DNA of 64,000 nucleotides from Promicromonospora sp. Populi (GTDB lineage Bacteria; Actinomycetota; Actinomycetes; Actinomycetales; Cellulomonadaceae). The translations under genes and the position numbers were made by a program. Location of the stretch: positions 2,108,001-2,172,000 of the forward strand of contig NZ_CP163528.1 in NCBI RefSeq assembly GCF_041081105.1, read 5' to 3'. The notes under the pieces were generated by a model. It was not told the DNA's origin and did not search any database. It worked only from the letters and a program-made list of their open reading frames with translations. Shown in pieces: positions 49,509-58,327 of the stretch; within the stretch, counting starts at the first letter, position 1; each line of letters starts with the position of its first letter.

Positions 49509-50939
49509 ATGACCGCATCGTCCCCTACGGCCGTCGACACGCGGCTCGGCCTGCGCGGCGCCCGTGGCGCGATCCTCGGCGCGCTGATGCTCTCCACGGC
49601 GCTGGTGGCGCTCGATGCCACGATCCTCGCGACCGCCTCGACCACCATCGCGGGCGAGCTCGGCTCGTTCGAGCAGGTCCCCTGGCTCTTCTCCGCGTAC
49701 ACGCTCGCGCAGGCAGTGACGGTCCCGCTCTACGGGCGGCTGGCCGACGTGTTCGGCCGCAAGCGCGTGATCCTCGCGGGCATCGCGCTCTTTGTGCTCG
49801 GCTCCGTGCTGTGCGCCGTCGCGTGGAGCATGCCGGCGCTCATCTGGTTCCGGGTGCTGCAGGGGCTCGGCGCGGGCGCGATCCTGCCGATGTCCATGAC
49901 GATCGCCAGCGACATCTACACGCTCGCCGAGCGCGCGAAGACGCAGGGCTACATGGCCAGCGTGTGGGCCGTCTCCTCCGTGCTCGGCCCGACGCTCGGC
50001 GGTGTGTTCAGCCAGTTCGTGAGCTGGCGGTGGATCTTCTGGGTCAACGTGCCGATCGGCGCCGTGGCGCTCCTGGCCCTCTGGCGCCGGTTCCAGGAGA
50101 AGGAGCGCGACGGCGAGCGCGAGCCCATCGACTACCTCGGCGCCGTCCTGCTCACCGGTGGCAGCGCGCTCCTGGTCCTCGGCCTGCTGGAGGGCGGGCA
50201 CGCGTGGGGCTGGGCGTCCCCGCAGTCGATCCTGATCTTCGGCGGCGGGGTGGTGCTGCTCGCGGCGTTCGCCGTGGCGGCCCGCCGGAACCCGCACCCG
50301 ATCTTCGACCTGCGGCTGCTGCGCCGCCGGGTGGTCGGCGCGTCGACGGCGGCATCGCTCATGGTCGGCGTCATCACGGTCGGCCTGTCCACCTACGTGC
50401 CGATCTATGCGCAGGGGGTGCTCGGCGTCGGGCCGCTCGTGGCCGGGTTCGCGCTGGCGTCGCTCACGCTCGGCTGGCCCATCGCGGCCACGCTGTCGGG
50501 GCGGGTGTACCTGTCGATCGGGTTCCGCTGGACGAGTGTCATCGGGGCGCTGGTCGTGCTGACCGGTGCGCTGCTCACGCTGGGGCTCGACGCGAGCACC
50601 GCGGTGTGGCAGATCTCGATCCCGGTGTTCGTGATCGGGCTCGGCATGGGCCTGGTGGCAGTGCCCACCCTGCTCGCCGCGCAGCACAGCGTGGGCTGGG
50701 GCGAGCGCGGCGCGGTGACCGGCACCAACATGTTCGCCCGGTCGATCGGGCAGGCCGTGGGCGTCGCCGCGCTCGGCGCGGTGGTGAACGCCCTGACCAC
50801 CGTCGGCGCGGACGGCACGCCGGACGGCGCCGGCCTGGCGAACGCCATGCACCTGGTCTTCTGGTGCGTGGTCGGCTGCGCCGCGGTGATGATCGGGACG
50901 GTGCTGCTGCTCCCCCGCGACAAGCCGGTCCGAAGCTAG
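49509..50939 (+). CDS. MFS multidrug efflux transporter, DHA2 (14-helix) family
   Basis: A 476-residue drug:H+ antiporter-2 type transporter with 14 predicted helices. Motif A is YGRLADVFGRKRVILAG, motif C-like VSSVLGPTLGGVFSQFVSWR, and the DHA2 motif WIFWVNVPIGAVALLA. ATG at 49509. The position after marR suggests induction by the same ligand. Its stop overlaps the dnaG stop by 3 bp (convergent). The substrates are unknown. Confidence 0.9.
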   Translation: MTASSPTAVDTRLGLRGARGAILGALMLSTALVALDATILATASTTIAGELGSFEQVPWLFSAYTLAQAVTVPLYGRLADVFGRKRVILAGIALFVLGSVLCAVAWSMPALIWFRVLQGLGAGAILPMSMTIASDIYTLAERAKTQGYMASVWAVSSVLGPTLGGVFSQFVSWRWIFWVNVPIGAVALLALWRRFQEKERDGEREPIDYLGAVLLTGGSALLVLGLLEGGHAWGWASPQSILIFGGGVVLLAAFAVAARRNPHPIFDLRLLRRRVVGASTAASLMVGVITVGLSTYVPIYAQGVLGVGPLVAGFALASLTLGWPIAATLSGRVYLSIGFRWTSVIGALVVLTGALLTLGLDASTAVWQISIPVFVIGLGMGLVAVPTLLAAQHSVGWGERGAVTGTNMFARSIGQAVGVAALGAVVNALTTVGADGTPDGAGLANAMHLVFWCVVGCAAVMIGTVLLLPRDKPVRS

Positions 50940-52870
50940 GCGTTCGCGCTGTCGCGGAGCTGGCGGCGTTCGTTCTCGATCGACAGGAGCTCGGCGAACG
51001 CCGCCTGGTAGGGCTCCGTGTCCGCCGGGTCCAGGCGCTGCAGGCGGCTGCGCGCGTCGGCGACGCGCCTGGTGAGGCCCAGGTCGACGACGCGGCGCGC
51101 CACGCCCTCGACGAACGCCGCGATGGCCGCCTCCCGGTCCTCCGGGAGGGAGGCCACAGAGAGCTGCGTGACCAGGCTCGCCACGGTCTCGGGCGCCTGC
51201 TCCAGCACTGCGGCCACCCACTGTGCCGTGGACATCTCACGCCCGGCCGTCGCTCCCCCGGCCGCCCGGATCGCTGCGTGCACGGCCCGCCAGGCGGGCA
51301 CGGCGAACGCGTTCTCGTCCAGCGCGTCGAACGAGGCCGGAACATGCTGCGGGTACTGCAGCACGGCCACGAGCGCGAGGCGCTCGTCCCGGGCCACGGG
51401 GTCCCTCGGGTCGGGGGCGGGCACCTGCGACACGCTGCCCGACGGCGGCCGGTCGTCTCCCGGGGTCGCCGCGCCGTCGGACCGGCCGGGCGCGCTGCGC
51501 CGCGACGGCGTCGACGCCGCGCGGGCCACCTCGCGCCGCACCTCGTCGACCTCCGTGCCGATCCAGCCCGCGACCTGCCGCGTGTATCCGTCGCGCTGGC
51601 TGCGGTCCCGGATGCCCACGATCTCCGGCGCCGCCGCCCGCACGGCCAGCACGCGCCCCTCCACGGTGTTCAGGTCGAACTGGGCGATCTTGGCCTGGAT
51701 GACGAAGGCGAACAGGGGCTTGCGGTTGTCGACGAGCGCGCGCACCGCCTCGGGCCCCTTGGCCATGCGCAGGTCGCACGGGTCCATGCCGTCGTCCGCG
51801 ACGGCCACGTACGTCTGCGCGAAGAACCGCTGGTCCTCGCCGTAGGCACGCTCGGCGGCCTTCTGCCCCGCGGCGTCGCCGTCGAACGTGAAGATGATCT
51901 CGCCGCCCACCGTCGCACCGGACGTGAGCTGCATGCCGCCGCCCGCCGTCGTGTCGCCGAGCAGGCGCCGCACCACCTTGGCGTGGTCGGCGGCGAAGGC
52001 CGTGCCGCACGTGGCCACCGCCGTCGTCACGCCCGACAGGTGCGCGGCCATGACGTCCGTGTATCCCTCGACCACCACCACGCGCTTGCCCTTGGCGATC
52101 TCCCGCTTGGCGAGGTCGATCCCGTACAGCACGTGCGACTTCTTGTAGAGGCTGGTCTCGGGGGTGTTCAGGTACTTGGGCCCCTGGTCGTCCTCGAACA
52201 GGCGGCGCGCGCCGAACCCGATCACCGCGCCCGTCACGTCCCGGATGGGCCACATGACCCGCCCGCGGAACCGGTCGTAGATGCCGCGCCGGCCCTCCGA
52301 CATCAGGCCGCTCGCCACCAGCTCGGCCTGCGTGAAGCCCCGGCCCTGGAGATGACGCTGCAGCGCGTCCCAGCCCTTGGGGGCGAACCCGACACCGAAC
52401 AGCTCGGCGTCGGCCCGGTCGAAGCTGCGCTCCGCGAGGAACGCGCGCGCGGCGGCAGCCTCGGAGCCCATGAGCTGCTCGGCGTAGAAGTCCGCCGCCA
52501 CCCGGTTGGCCTCCAGCAGGCGCTGCCGCTTGCCCGGCTCGTCACGAGGGCGGGCTGCGCCGCCCTCCTCGTAACGGAGCTGCACGCCGGTCTTGCCCGC
52601 GAGGTACTCGATGGCCTCGGTGAAGCTCAGCCCGTCCAGCTTCATGACGAACTCGATGACGTCGCCGCCCTCACCGCAGCCGAAGCAGTGATACCGCCCC
52701 ACGCTGGGCCGCACGTTGAAGCTCGGGCTGCGCTCGTCGTGGAAGGGGCACAGGCCCACCAGCGCGCCCACCCCGGCGGGCTTCAGGGTCACGTGCGCCG
52801 AGACGATCTCGTCGATCCGCGCGCGCTCGCGGACAAGCTCCACATCCTCACGCTTGATCAGCCCGGCCAC
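50936..52870 (-). CDS. dnaG: DNA primase DnaG
   Basis: A 644-residue replication primase that makes RNA primers at the fork. The N-terminal CHC2 zinc finger is CPFHDERSPSFNVR ... CFGCG (Cys41, His44, Cys62, Cys65). The RNA polymerase core carries VVVVEGYTDVMAAH (toprim glutamate) and IIFTFDGDAAGQKAAE (toprim aspartates). A variable C-terminal helicase-binding domain follows a proline/serine linker at about 435-470. GTG start at 52870. An AraC gene ends 10 bp upstream on the same strand, so dnaG may receive read-through from it, or use a promoter inside it. Confidence 0.96.
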   Translation of the reverse strand: MAGLIKREDVELVRERARIDEIVSAHVTLKPAGVGALVGLCPFHDERSPSFNVRPSVGRYHCFGCGEGGDVIEFVMKLDGLSFTEAIEYLAGKTGVQLRYEEGGAARPRDEPGKRQRLLEANRVAADFYAEQLMGSEAAAARAFLAERSFDRADAELFGVGFAPKGWDALQRHLQGRGFTQAELVASGLMSEGRRGIYDRFRGRVMWPIRDVTGAVIGFGARRLFEDDQGPKYLNTPETSLYKKSHVLYGIDLAKREIAKGKRVVVVEGYTDVMAAHLSGVTTAVATCGTAFAADHAKVVRRLLGDTTAGGGMQLTSGATVGGEIIFTFDGDAAGQKAAERAYGEDQRFFAQTYVAVADDGMDPCDLRMAKGPEAVRALVDNRKPLFAFVIQAKIAQFDLNTVEGRVLAVRAAAPEIVGIRDRSQRDGYTRQVAGWIGTEVDEVRREVARAASTPSRRSAPGRSDGAATPGDDRPPSGSVSQVPAPDPRDPVARDERLALVAVLQYPQHVPASFDALDENAFAVPAWRAVHAAIRAAGGATAGREMSTAQWVAAVLEQAPETVASLVTQLSVASLPEDREAAIAAFVEGVARRVVDLGLTRRVADARSRLQRLDPADTEPYQAAFAELLSIENERRQLRDSANA

Positions 52871-52880
52871 GTCCCGAAGT

Positions 52881-53747
52881 CTATGCTCGCGGGCTCGGCC
52901 CCGACGCCGTCGTCCACAGCGCCGCCGCGCAGCTCCGGGCGTACTCCCCCGGGGTGACGCCGACGGCGCGGACGAAGTCGCCGGTGAAGTGCGCCTGGTC
53001 GTAGTAGCCGACGGCGGCCGCCAGCCCCGCCAGGTCGAGCCCCGGGTCACGACCCAGCAGCTCGGCGGCCAGGTGCACCCGGTGTCGCTGCAGCACCCAT
53101 TTAGGGCTGACACCCACCCAGTGAGCGAACAGGCGCTGCAGCGAGCGGGGGGTGGTGCCGAGCCCGTCTGCGAGCGCAGCGACCGTGGTGCCGGGGACCG
53201 CGTCCGCGATGGCCGCGAACACCTCCTGGAGCTCGGCCATGGCCGCGGTGGATCGCGGGGTCCTGGCCCGATCGGCGGCCGCTTGGAGCAGCGGGGTGAC
53301 GGTCCGGACGGCGTCGTCCGCCCGCCCGGCGACCGCCTGGGCGAGCGCCTCTGCGGAGGCGAGCGCCGCCGTCGGGCCGAGAAAGGCTGCCGGTTCGACG
53401 GCGCCGCGCTCGCCCGGGTGGGCGAGGCCGAGCAGCGCCCGGTAGCCGCCGGGGTGCAGCTTGGTGCCGACCACACCGCCCGTACCGGAGAGCGTGCGCA
53501 CGAAGAGCCCGGCGGGCATGGCGTAGGCGAGGAAGCCCGTGTCCTCCGCGACGACGTGGCCGACGGGGTGGGGCATCACGGTCTGCGTGAACGCCGCACC
53601 GGGCGGCAGGTCCCAGGTGACGATCCAGTGCCGCTCCACGAGGTCGGCGAGGTCCGGGGCCGGCGCGACGTGCACGAGCGAGAGCCCGGCGCGCGCACGT
53701 GCGGGGTTCACTATGCCGAGCGTGGGCCCGTCGAACGCTTGTCGCAT
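52881..53747 (-). CDS. AraC-type helix-turn-helix regulator (DUF6597-like sensor)
   Basis: A 288-residue regulator. The N-terminal half (LADLVERHWIVTWDLPPGAA, HPVGHVVAED, GTKLHPGGYRALLG) matches the DUF6597-type sensor region common in actinobacteria. The C-terminal AraC domain is PGTTVAALADGLGTTPRSLQ and LAGLAAAVGYYDQAHFTGDF (two helix-turn-helix motifs). ATG at 53747. It is divergent from a VOC gene 42 bp away, its likely target. This pair is inserted between dnaG and dgt. Confidence 0.88.
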   Translation of the reverse strand: MRQAFDGPTLGIVNPARARAGLSLVHVAPAPDLADLVERHWIVTWDLPPGAAFTQTVMPHPVGHVVAEDTGFLAYAMPAGLFVRTLSGTGGVVGTKLHPGGYRALLGLAHPGERGAVEPAAFLGPTAALASAEALAQAVAGRADDAVRTVTPLLQAAADRARTPRSTAAMAELQEVFAAIADAVPGTTVAALADGLGTTPRSLQRLFAHWVGVSPKWVLQRHRVHLAAELLGRDPGLDLAGLAAAVGYYDQAHFTGDFVRAVGVTPGEYARSCAAALWTTASGPSPRA

Positions 53748-53789
53748 TCTTCCAAGACTGGCACACCCGGGCCGCGGGAGCATGGATAC

Positions 53790-54242
53790 ATGAAGAACTC
53801 AGCCCTGCACCCCAACATCGCCGTGTCCGACGCCCGCGCGGCCATCGACTTCTACGAGGCGGCGCTCGGCGCCGAGACGCTCTACGTGATCACCGCGGGC
53901 GACGTCGTGATCCACGCCGACCTGGTCCTGCGGTCCGCCGCGGGTGAGTCCACGTTCACTGTCGCCCCGGCGTTCCCGCCCGACTCCGTGGCGCCCGAGG
54001 CGGACGCGCCCACGCACGCGAGCTTCACTGTCCCGGTCGAGGACACCGACGCCGCGTACGCCCGCGCGATCGCTGCCGGCGCGACCAGCGCGGCCGAGCC
54101 GGGCGACTGGTTCGAGGGGTTCCGGCAGGCCGCCGTCCGCTGCCCGTTCGGGCACCGCTGGTACTTCGTGACGGTGTCCGACACGGTCACGCAGGACGAC
54201 GTCCAGCGCGCGAGCGACGCCTGGGCCACGGCCCGCGACTGA
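53790..54242 (+). CDS. VOC-superfamily (PhnB-like) protein
   Basis: A 150-residue glyoxalase-fold protein of the PhnB/YdeM type. It has LHPNIAVSDARAAIDFYEAA at the start and the ending AAVRCPFGHRWYFVTVSDTV, a characteristic PFGHRW motif. The function is unknown; such proteins act as small dioxygenases, lyases or binding proteins. ATG at 53790. It is divergent from the AraC-type regulator, which very likely controls it. Confidence 0.86.
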   Translation: MKNSALHPNIAVSDARAAIDFYEAALGAETLYVITAGDVVIHADLVLRSAAGESTFTVAPAFPPDSVAPEADAPTHASFTVPVEDTDAAYARAIAAGATSAAEPGDWFEGFRQAAVRCPFGHRWYFVTVSDTVTQDDVQRASDAWATARD

Positions 54243-54268
54243 CCCCAGCAACACCGGTGTGTTTTGGT

Positions 54269-54296
54269 TTGCCCGAGTCGTGCGGTTCGGTACGAT
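54269..54296 (+). promoter_or_regulatory. Promoter of the DUF4236 gene
   Basis: TTGCCC (54269-54274) and TACGAT (54291-54296) are separated by 16 bp, a plausible vegetative promoter, about 30 bp before the small gene. The region is slightly AT-richer than its surroundings. Confidence 0.55.
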
Positions 54297-54326
54297 TTGG
54301 GCCGACTCAGGGAGGAACAACGCACC

Positions 54327-54500
54327 ATGGTTATTCGCTATCGCAAGAGGCTGGGCCTCGGGCCGCTCAAGTTCAACATCACCCAGCGGGGTCTGTCGTC
54401 GATGAGCTTCAAGATCGGTCCCTGGACCTGGAACTCGAAGACGAAGAAGCACTCGTTGAACCTCCCCGGCGGCCTGAGCTGGTACAGCAACAACAAGTAG
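54327..54500 (+). CDS. Small DUF4236-like basic protein, 57 residues
   Basis: The ATG at 54327 has a GGAGG site 13 bp upstream. The product (MVIRYRKRLGLGPLKFNI ... LPGGLSWYSNNK) is basic and matches the pattern of DUF4236 proteins: an FRKR-type start, GP-L-NI, and the ending LPGxLSY. The function is unknown. It has its own promoter and is followed by a terminator, so it is an independent unit. Its lysine/asparagine AAG/AAC content is higher than in the neighbours. Confidence 0.78.
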   Translation: MVIRYRKRLGLGPLKFNITQRGLSSMSFKIGPWTWNSKTKKHSLNLPGGLSWYSNNK

Positions 54501-54513
54501 GACGGCCGCGACG

Positions 54514-54550
54514 GAACGGGCCTGGGTGCGGCTGCGCCCAGGCCGTTCTT
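54514..54550 (+). terminator. Terminator after the DUF4236 gene
   Basis: GAACGG-g-CCTGGG on the left pairs with CCCAGG-CCGTTC on the right around a short loop; TTGTG follows. This ends the tiny gene 14 bp after its stop and insulates dgt. Confidence 0.75.
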
Positions 54551-54587
54551 GTGCCGGGTTGTCACCGCGCGTCACTAGAGTGGCCGT

Positions 54588-55874
54588 GTGGAGCAAGCCC
54601 TCGGGAAAAGCATCCCGCCGTCGTACAGCGCACAGGACGTCGAGCGCTGGGTGAGCGAACCGCCCAAGTCGCAGGCGCGCACCCCCTTCGAGCGCGACCG
54701 CGGCCGCGTGGTGCACTCCTCCGCGCTGCGCCGCCTCGGCGCCAAGACCCAGGTGCTCGGCGCAGGGCACGACGACTTCGTGCGCACCCGCCTGACCCAC
54801 TCCCTCGAGGTGGCCCAGGTGGGCCGCGGCATGGGCCGGTCGCTCGGCTGCGACCCCGACGTGGTCGACACCGCCTGCCTCACCCATGACCTGGGCCACC
54901 CGCCGTTCGGGCACAACGGCGAGACGGCGCTCGCCGAGATCGCGGAGCCGATCGGCGGCTTTGAGGGCAACGCCCAGACGCTGCGCCTGCTGACCCGGCT
55001 CGAACCCAAGGTGATCGGCCTCGACGGCCTCCCCGCCGGCCTCAACCTCACCCGGGCGAGCCTCGACGCGAGCGTCAAGTACCCATGGGCATACGGCGCG
55101 GGCCCCGCGCGGCCCGACGGCACGGCGAGCCGGAAGTTCGGTGTCTACACCGACGACCTGCCGGTGTTCACCTGGCTGCGCAAGGACGCGCCCGACGGCG
55201 TGAAGTGCCTGGAGGCCCAGGTCATGGACCTCGCCGACGACATCAGCTACTCGGTGCACGACGTCGAGGACGGCGTTGTGGCCGGCCGGATCGACCTGGA
55301 CCTCATGGCCGACGCCGAGGAGCGGGCGCGCGTGGCGCAGTACGTGCGGTCCTGGTACGGCGAGTGGTACTCGGCGGACGCGATCGACGCGGCGCTCGGC
55401 CGCCTGCAGGAGTACCTGCGCGGCGCCGGGCACCTCGTGCGGGCCTTCGACGGGTCGCGCCGGTCGCTGGCCTCGCTCAAGGACATGACGAGCCAGCTCA
55501 TCGGCCGGTTCATCGGGGCCGCCATCGACGCGACCCGCGCCGAGTACGGCGACGGAGACCTCACGCGGTACGCCGCCCGGCTGGTGGTGCCCGCCGACAC
55601 GGAGCACGAGATCCTCGCGCTCAAGGGCATCGCGGTGACCTATGTGATGGCGCCGCGCGGCCAGGAGCCCCGCTACGTGCGGGAGCGGGAGATCCTGACC
55701 GACCTCGTGCGCGTCCTGGCCGACCGCGGCCCCGCCGAGCTGGAGCCGCCGTTCGCCGCCGACTGGCGGGCGGCGTCCGACGACGCCGTCCGCCTGCGCG
55801 TCGTCGTCGACCAGGTCGCCTCTCTTACGGACCTGTCGGCGATCGCGCTGCACGGCCGGCTGATCACCCCTTGA
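54588..55874 (+). CDS. dgt: Deoxyguanosinetriphosphate triphosphohydrolase-like protein (Dgt)
   Basis: A 428-residue HD-domain enzyme that cleaves dNTPs to nucleoside and triphosphate. Motifs are RRLGAKTQV and FVRTRLTHSLEVAQ (His71), then the metal HD pair in LTHDLGHPPFGHNGE (His100, Asp101), and the late VMDLADDISYSVHD. The length matches actinobacterial Dgt proteins. Start GTG at 54588; TAGAGT 7 bp upstream suggests a leaderless message. In relatives dgt usually lies next to and in line with dnaG; here it points the other way. Confidence 0.94.
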   Translation: MEQALGKSIPPSYSAQDVERWVSEPPKSQARTPFERDRGRVVHSSALRRLGAKTQVLGAGHDDFVRTRLTHSLEVAQVGRGMGRSLGCDPDVVDTACLTHDLGHPPFGHNGETALAEIAEPIGGFEGNAQTLRLLTRLEPKVIGLDGLPAGLNLTRASLDASVKYPWAYGAGPARPDGTASRKFGVYTDDLPVFTWLRKDAPDGVKCLEAQVMDLADDISYSVHDVEDGVVAGRIDLDLMADAEERARVAQYVRSWYGEWYSADAIDAALGRLQEYLRGAGHLVRAFDGSRRSLASLKDMTSQLIGRFIGAAIDATRAEYGDGDLTRYAARLVVPADTEHEILALKGIAVTYVMAPRGQEPRYVREREILTDLVRVLADRGPAELEPPFAADWRAASDDAVRLRVVVDQVASLTDLSAIALHGRLITP

Positions 55875-55892
55875 CCCTGATCACCCCTTGAC
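55860..55892. repeat. 17-bp tandem duplication spanning the dgt and permease stop codons
   Basis: CTGATCACCCCTTGAC occurs at 55860-55875 and 55877-55892. The first copy holds the end of dgt; the second holds the end of the convergent permease gene. The duplication therefore sets the 6-bp gap between the two stops. Confidence 0.85.
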
Positions 55893-56759
55893 GGAGCCCG
55901 CCGTCAGGCCGCCCACTATGTACTTCTGCAGGAACAGGAACAGCGCGAGCACCGGCACTGCCGAGACGACGGCGCCCGCCGTGAACAGGCCCCAGTTGGC
56001 CTCCTGCAGCGACGACACCCAGCCGTAGAGGCCCACGGCGAGCGTCCAGTTCTCCTCCGACTGCAGCAGCACGCGCGCGATGATGAACTCACCGAATGTG
56101 CTGATGAAGCTGAGCAGCCCCACCACGGCGAGGATCGGCGCGGTCAGGCGCAGCACGATGGTCCAGTAGATCTGGGCGTGCGAGGCGCCGTCGATCTTCG
56201 CGGCCTCGTCGATCTCGCGCGGCACGGTGTTGAAGAACCCGTACATGAGGAACGTGTTCACGCCGAGCGCGCCGCCCAGGTACACGCAGATCAGCGACAG
56301 CTTGGAGTCCAGGCCCAGCACCGGCACTACGTTGCCGAGCGAGATCAGCAGCAGGAAGATCGCCACGAACGCGAGCATCTGCGGGAACATCTGGATGATG
56401 AGCAGGGCGGTGAGCCCCACGCGGCGTCCGCTGAACCGGAACCGGGAGAACGCGTACGCGGCGGCGGCGCCCATGAGCACCGTCCCCGCCCCGGTGGCGA
56501 CGGCGACCACGAGGGTGTTGCCCATCCAGGTCCAGAACCGCGTGCCGCCGAGCGCCGCGTAGTTGGCGCCCGAGACCGTGCCGAACAGGTCGTTCGAGCC
56601 CGTGAGCGTGCCGACGTCGGCCAGCGAGGCCGAGACGACGTAGACCAGCGGGAAGCCCGCGTAGAGGACGGCGAGGACGCCGACCAGGTGGCGCCAGCCG
56701 ATCTCGGAGAACCAGCGTCCGCGGGGCAAGGGCCGGCGAGCCGGAGAAACAGTGCTCAT
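55881..56759 (-). CDS. malG: Maltose-type ABC transporter permease MalG
   Basis: A 292-residue six-helix permease. The EAA loop is REIDEAAKIDGASHAQIYWT, and helix 3-4 contains FMYGFFNTVP-type sequence (FLMYGFFNTVPREID). It forms the channel with MalF for maltose or malto-oligosaccharides. Its ATG overlaps the malF stop by one base (TGATG). It ends 6 bp from the convergent dgt gene. The substrate is inferred from the adjacent alpha-glucosidase and LacI regulator. Confidence 0.9.
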   Translation of the reverse strand: MSTVSPARRPLPRGRWFSEIGWRHLVGVLAVLYAGFPLVYVVSASLADVGTLTGSNDLFGTVSGANYAALGGTRFWTWMGNTLVVAVATGAGTVLMGAAAAYAFSRFRFSGRRVGLTALLIIQMFPQMLAFVAIFLLLISLGNVVPVLGLDSKLSLICVYLGGALGVNTFLMYGFFNTVPREIDEAAKIDGASHAQIYWTIVLRLTAPILAVVGLLSFISTFGEFIIARVLLQSEENWTLAVGLYGWVSSLQEANWGLFTAGAVVSAVPVLALFLFLQKYIVGGLTAGSVKG

Positions 56760-58327
56760 CAGGCGATCTCCTCGAGCGAGCGGGTGCGCCGGAACGCGAG
56801 GGCGGAGATGGTCGCCACCACCACGAAGATGACTATCGACAGGGCGCTGGCCAGGCCGTAGTCCTTGGCCGCGGTCCCGTCGAGCCCGGAGACCGAGTAG
56901 ACCATCGAGATCAGGATGTCGGTGTGCCCGAGCGGCACCGAGGCGTCGTCGAACCGCGGACCGCCCCCGGTGAGCATGTAGATCAGCGTGAAGTTGTTGA
57001 AGTTGAACGCGAAGCTGGAGATGAGCAGCGGCGCCGTCGCGACCAGCAGCAGCGGCAGGGTGATGGACCGCCAGGTGCGCCACCGGCCGGCGCCGTCGAT
57101 CTTCGCGGCCTCCAGCACGTCGGTCGGCAGGGACTGCAGCGCGCCCGTGCAGATCAGGAACATGTACGGGAAGCCGAGCCACAGGTTCACGCCGAGCACC
57201 GCAAGCTTGGCGAGCACCGGGTCGGTGAGCCACGGGATCTGGGCTCCGCCGAGCAGCACCTCGTTGACAAACCCGTACGACCGGTTGAGCAGGCCCGACC
57301 AGAGCAGGGCCGCGAGGAACCCGGGGATCGCGTACGGCAGGATCACCAGCGTCCGGTAGACCCGGCGGCCGCGCAGGCGGACGTCGTTGAACGCGATCGC
57401 CAGGAACAGGCCGAGCAGGAACGTGGACGCCACCGAGATCACGGCGAAGGCGAACGTCCACAGGAGGATCTGGACGAACGGCCCCGCGTACCGGTCGTCG
57501 CCGAACGCGGTGACGAAGTTGTCGAACCCCACCAGCACGCGCCAGCCCACCGGCAGGATCGTGCCGTCGGCGGCCTCGAACTGCCCGTCGTCGTTCGGCT
57601 CGTACGTCACCCCGGTAGTGGTGTCGGTCATGGTGTCCGACGCCGGGTCGTACGTCAGCGTGGACGTGAAGACGTAGCCGGTGCGGGCGTCCTGGGTGCG
57701 GATCGACCCGTCGGCCGGGTCGTCCGAGACCGGGACCCGCAGGTCGGTGACCTCCTGCTGGCGCTCCAGCACCGCCGCGTACTCCAGCACGTCGTACCCG
57801 GGCAGCGCGGTGACCTGGCCGCCGTCAACCACGGCGTCTGGCACCGGCTCCAGCGGTCGCTCGGCAGTGCCCGCGCGCACCTCACCGTCGGGCGAGACGA
57901 CGGCGAAGCCCAGCGCGCCGCCGTCCGACACCACCGTCAGGGGCGACGACGGCGAGCCCTCCACCCGGCGCTCGTTCTGCACCAGGAGGGCCTCGATCGC
58001 CTGCTCCTTGGTGGAGTTGTGCCCGTCGCCGTAGTTCGTGAACGCGACGTAGCCCGTGTAGGCCACGACGTACACCTGGTAGACGAGCAGGAACGCGAGG
58101 CCCGGCAGGATGTACTTCAGCGGCAGGGCGCGCTTGGTGAAGTACGCCCAGTTGGCCACGAGCAGCAGCGCCACCATCGCGGCCAGCACGCCCCACGAGT
58201 CGGCGCTCCACGCGGCCAGGACCGCGTACACGCCGAGGGCGTCAACGAGCGCGATCAGGACGAGCTTGACAAGAAACCCGGGGCTCCAGCCGGTCCGACC
58301 GGAGCCCCGGGTCGCAGGCGACGACAT
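56759..58327 (-). CDS. malF: Maltose-type ABC transporter permease MalF with large extracytoplasmic loop
   Basis: A 522-residue permease. Extra N-terminal helices (about 15-95) and a large external domain of about 170 residues (100-270, e.g. TLTYDPASDTMTDTTTGVTY) precede the conserved core, as in enteric MalF with its P2 loop. The EAA loop is TDVLEAAKIDGAGRWRTWRS, and LPYAIPGFLAALLWSGLLN forms a channel helix. The P2-type loop contacts the binding protein. ATG at 58327 overlaps the malE stop by one base. No ATPase gene is present. Confidence 0.9.
   Translation of the reverse strand: MSSPATRGSGRTGWSPGFLVKLVLIALVDALGVYAVLAAWSADSWGVLAAMVALLLVANWAYFTKRALPLKYILPGLAFLLVYQVYVVAYTGYVAFTNYGDGHNSTKEQAIEALLVQNERRVEGSPSSPLTVVSDGGALGFAVVSPDGEVRAGTAERPLEPVPDAVVDGGQVTALPGYDVLEYAAVLERQQEVTDLRVPVSDDPADGSIRTQDARTGYVFTSTLTYDPASDTMTDTTTGVTYEPNDDGQFEAADGTILPVGWRVLVGFDNFVTAFGDDRYAGPFVQILLWTFAFAVISVASTFLLGLFLAIAFNDVRLRGRRVYRTLVILPYAIPGFLAALLWSGLLNRSYGFVNEVLLGGAQIPWLTDPVLAKLAVLGVNLWLGFPYMFLICTGALQSLPTDVLEAAKIDGAGRWRTWRSITLPLLLVATAPLLISSFAFNFNNFTLIYMLTGGGPRFDDASVPLGHTDILISMVYSVSGLDGTAAKDYGLASALSIVIFVVVATISALAFRRTRSLEEIA

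Noticed and set aside
49454..52957. A 1167-codon plus-strand frame through the MFS pump and dnaG
   Set aside because: It crosses two genes in wrong frames; both have full conserved motifs in other frames or strands.
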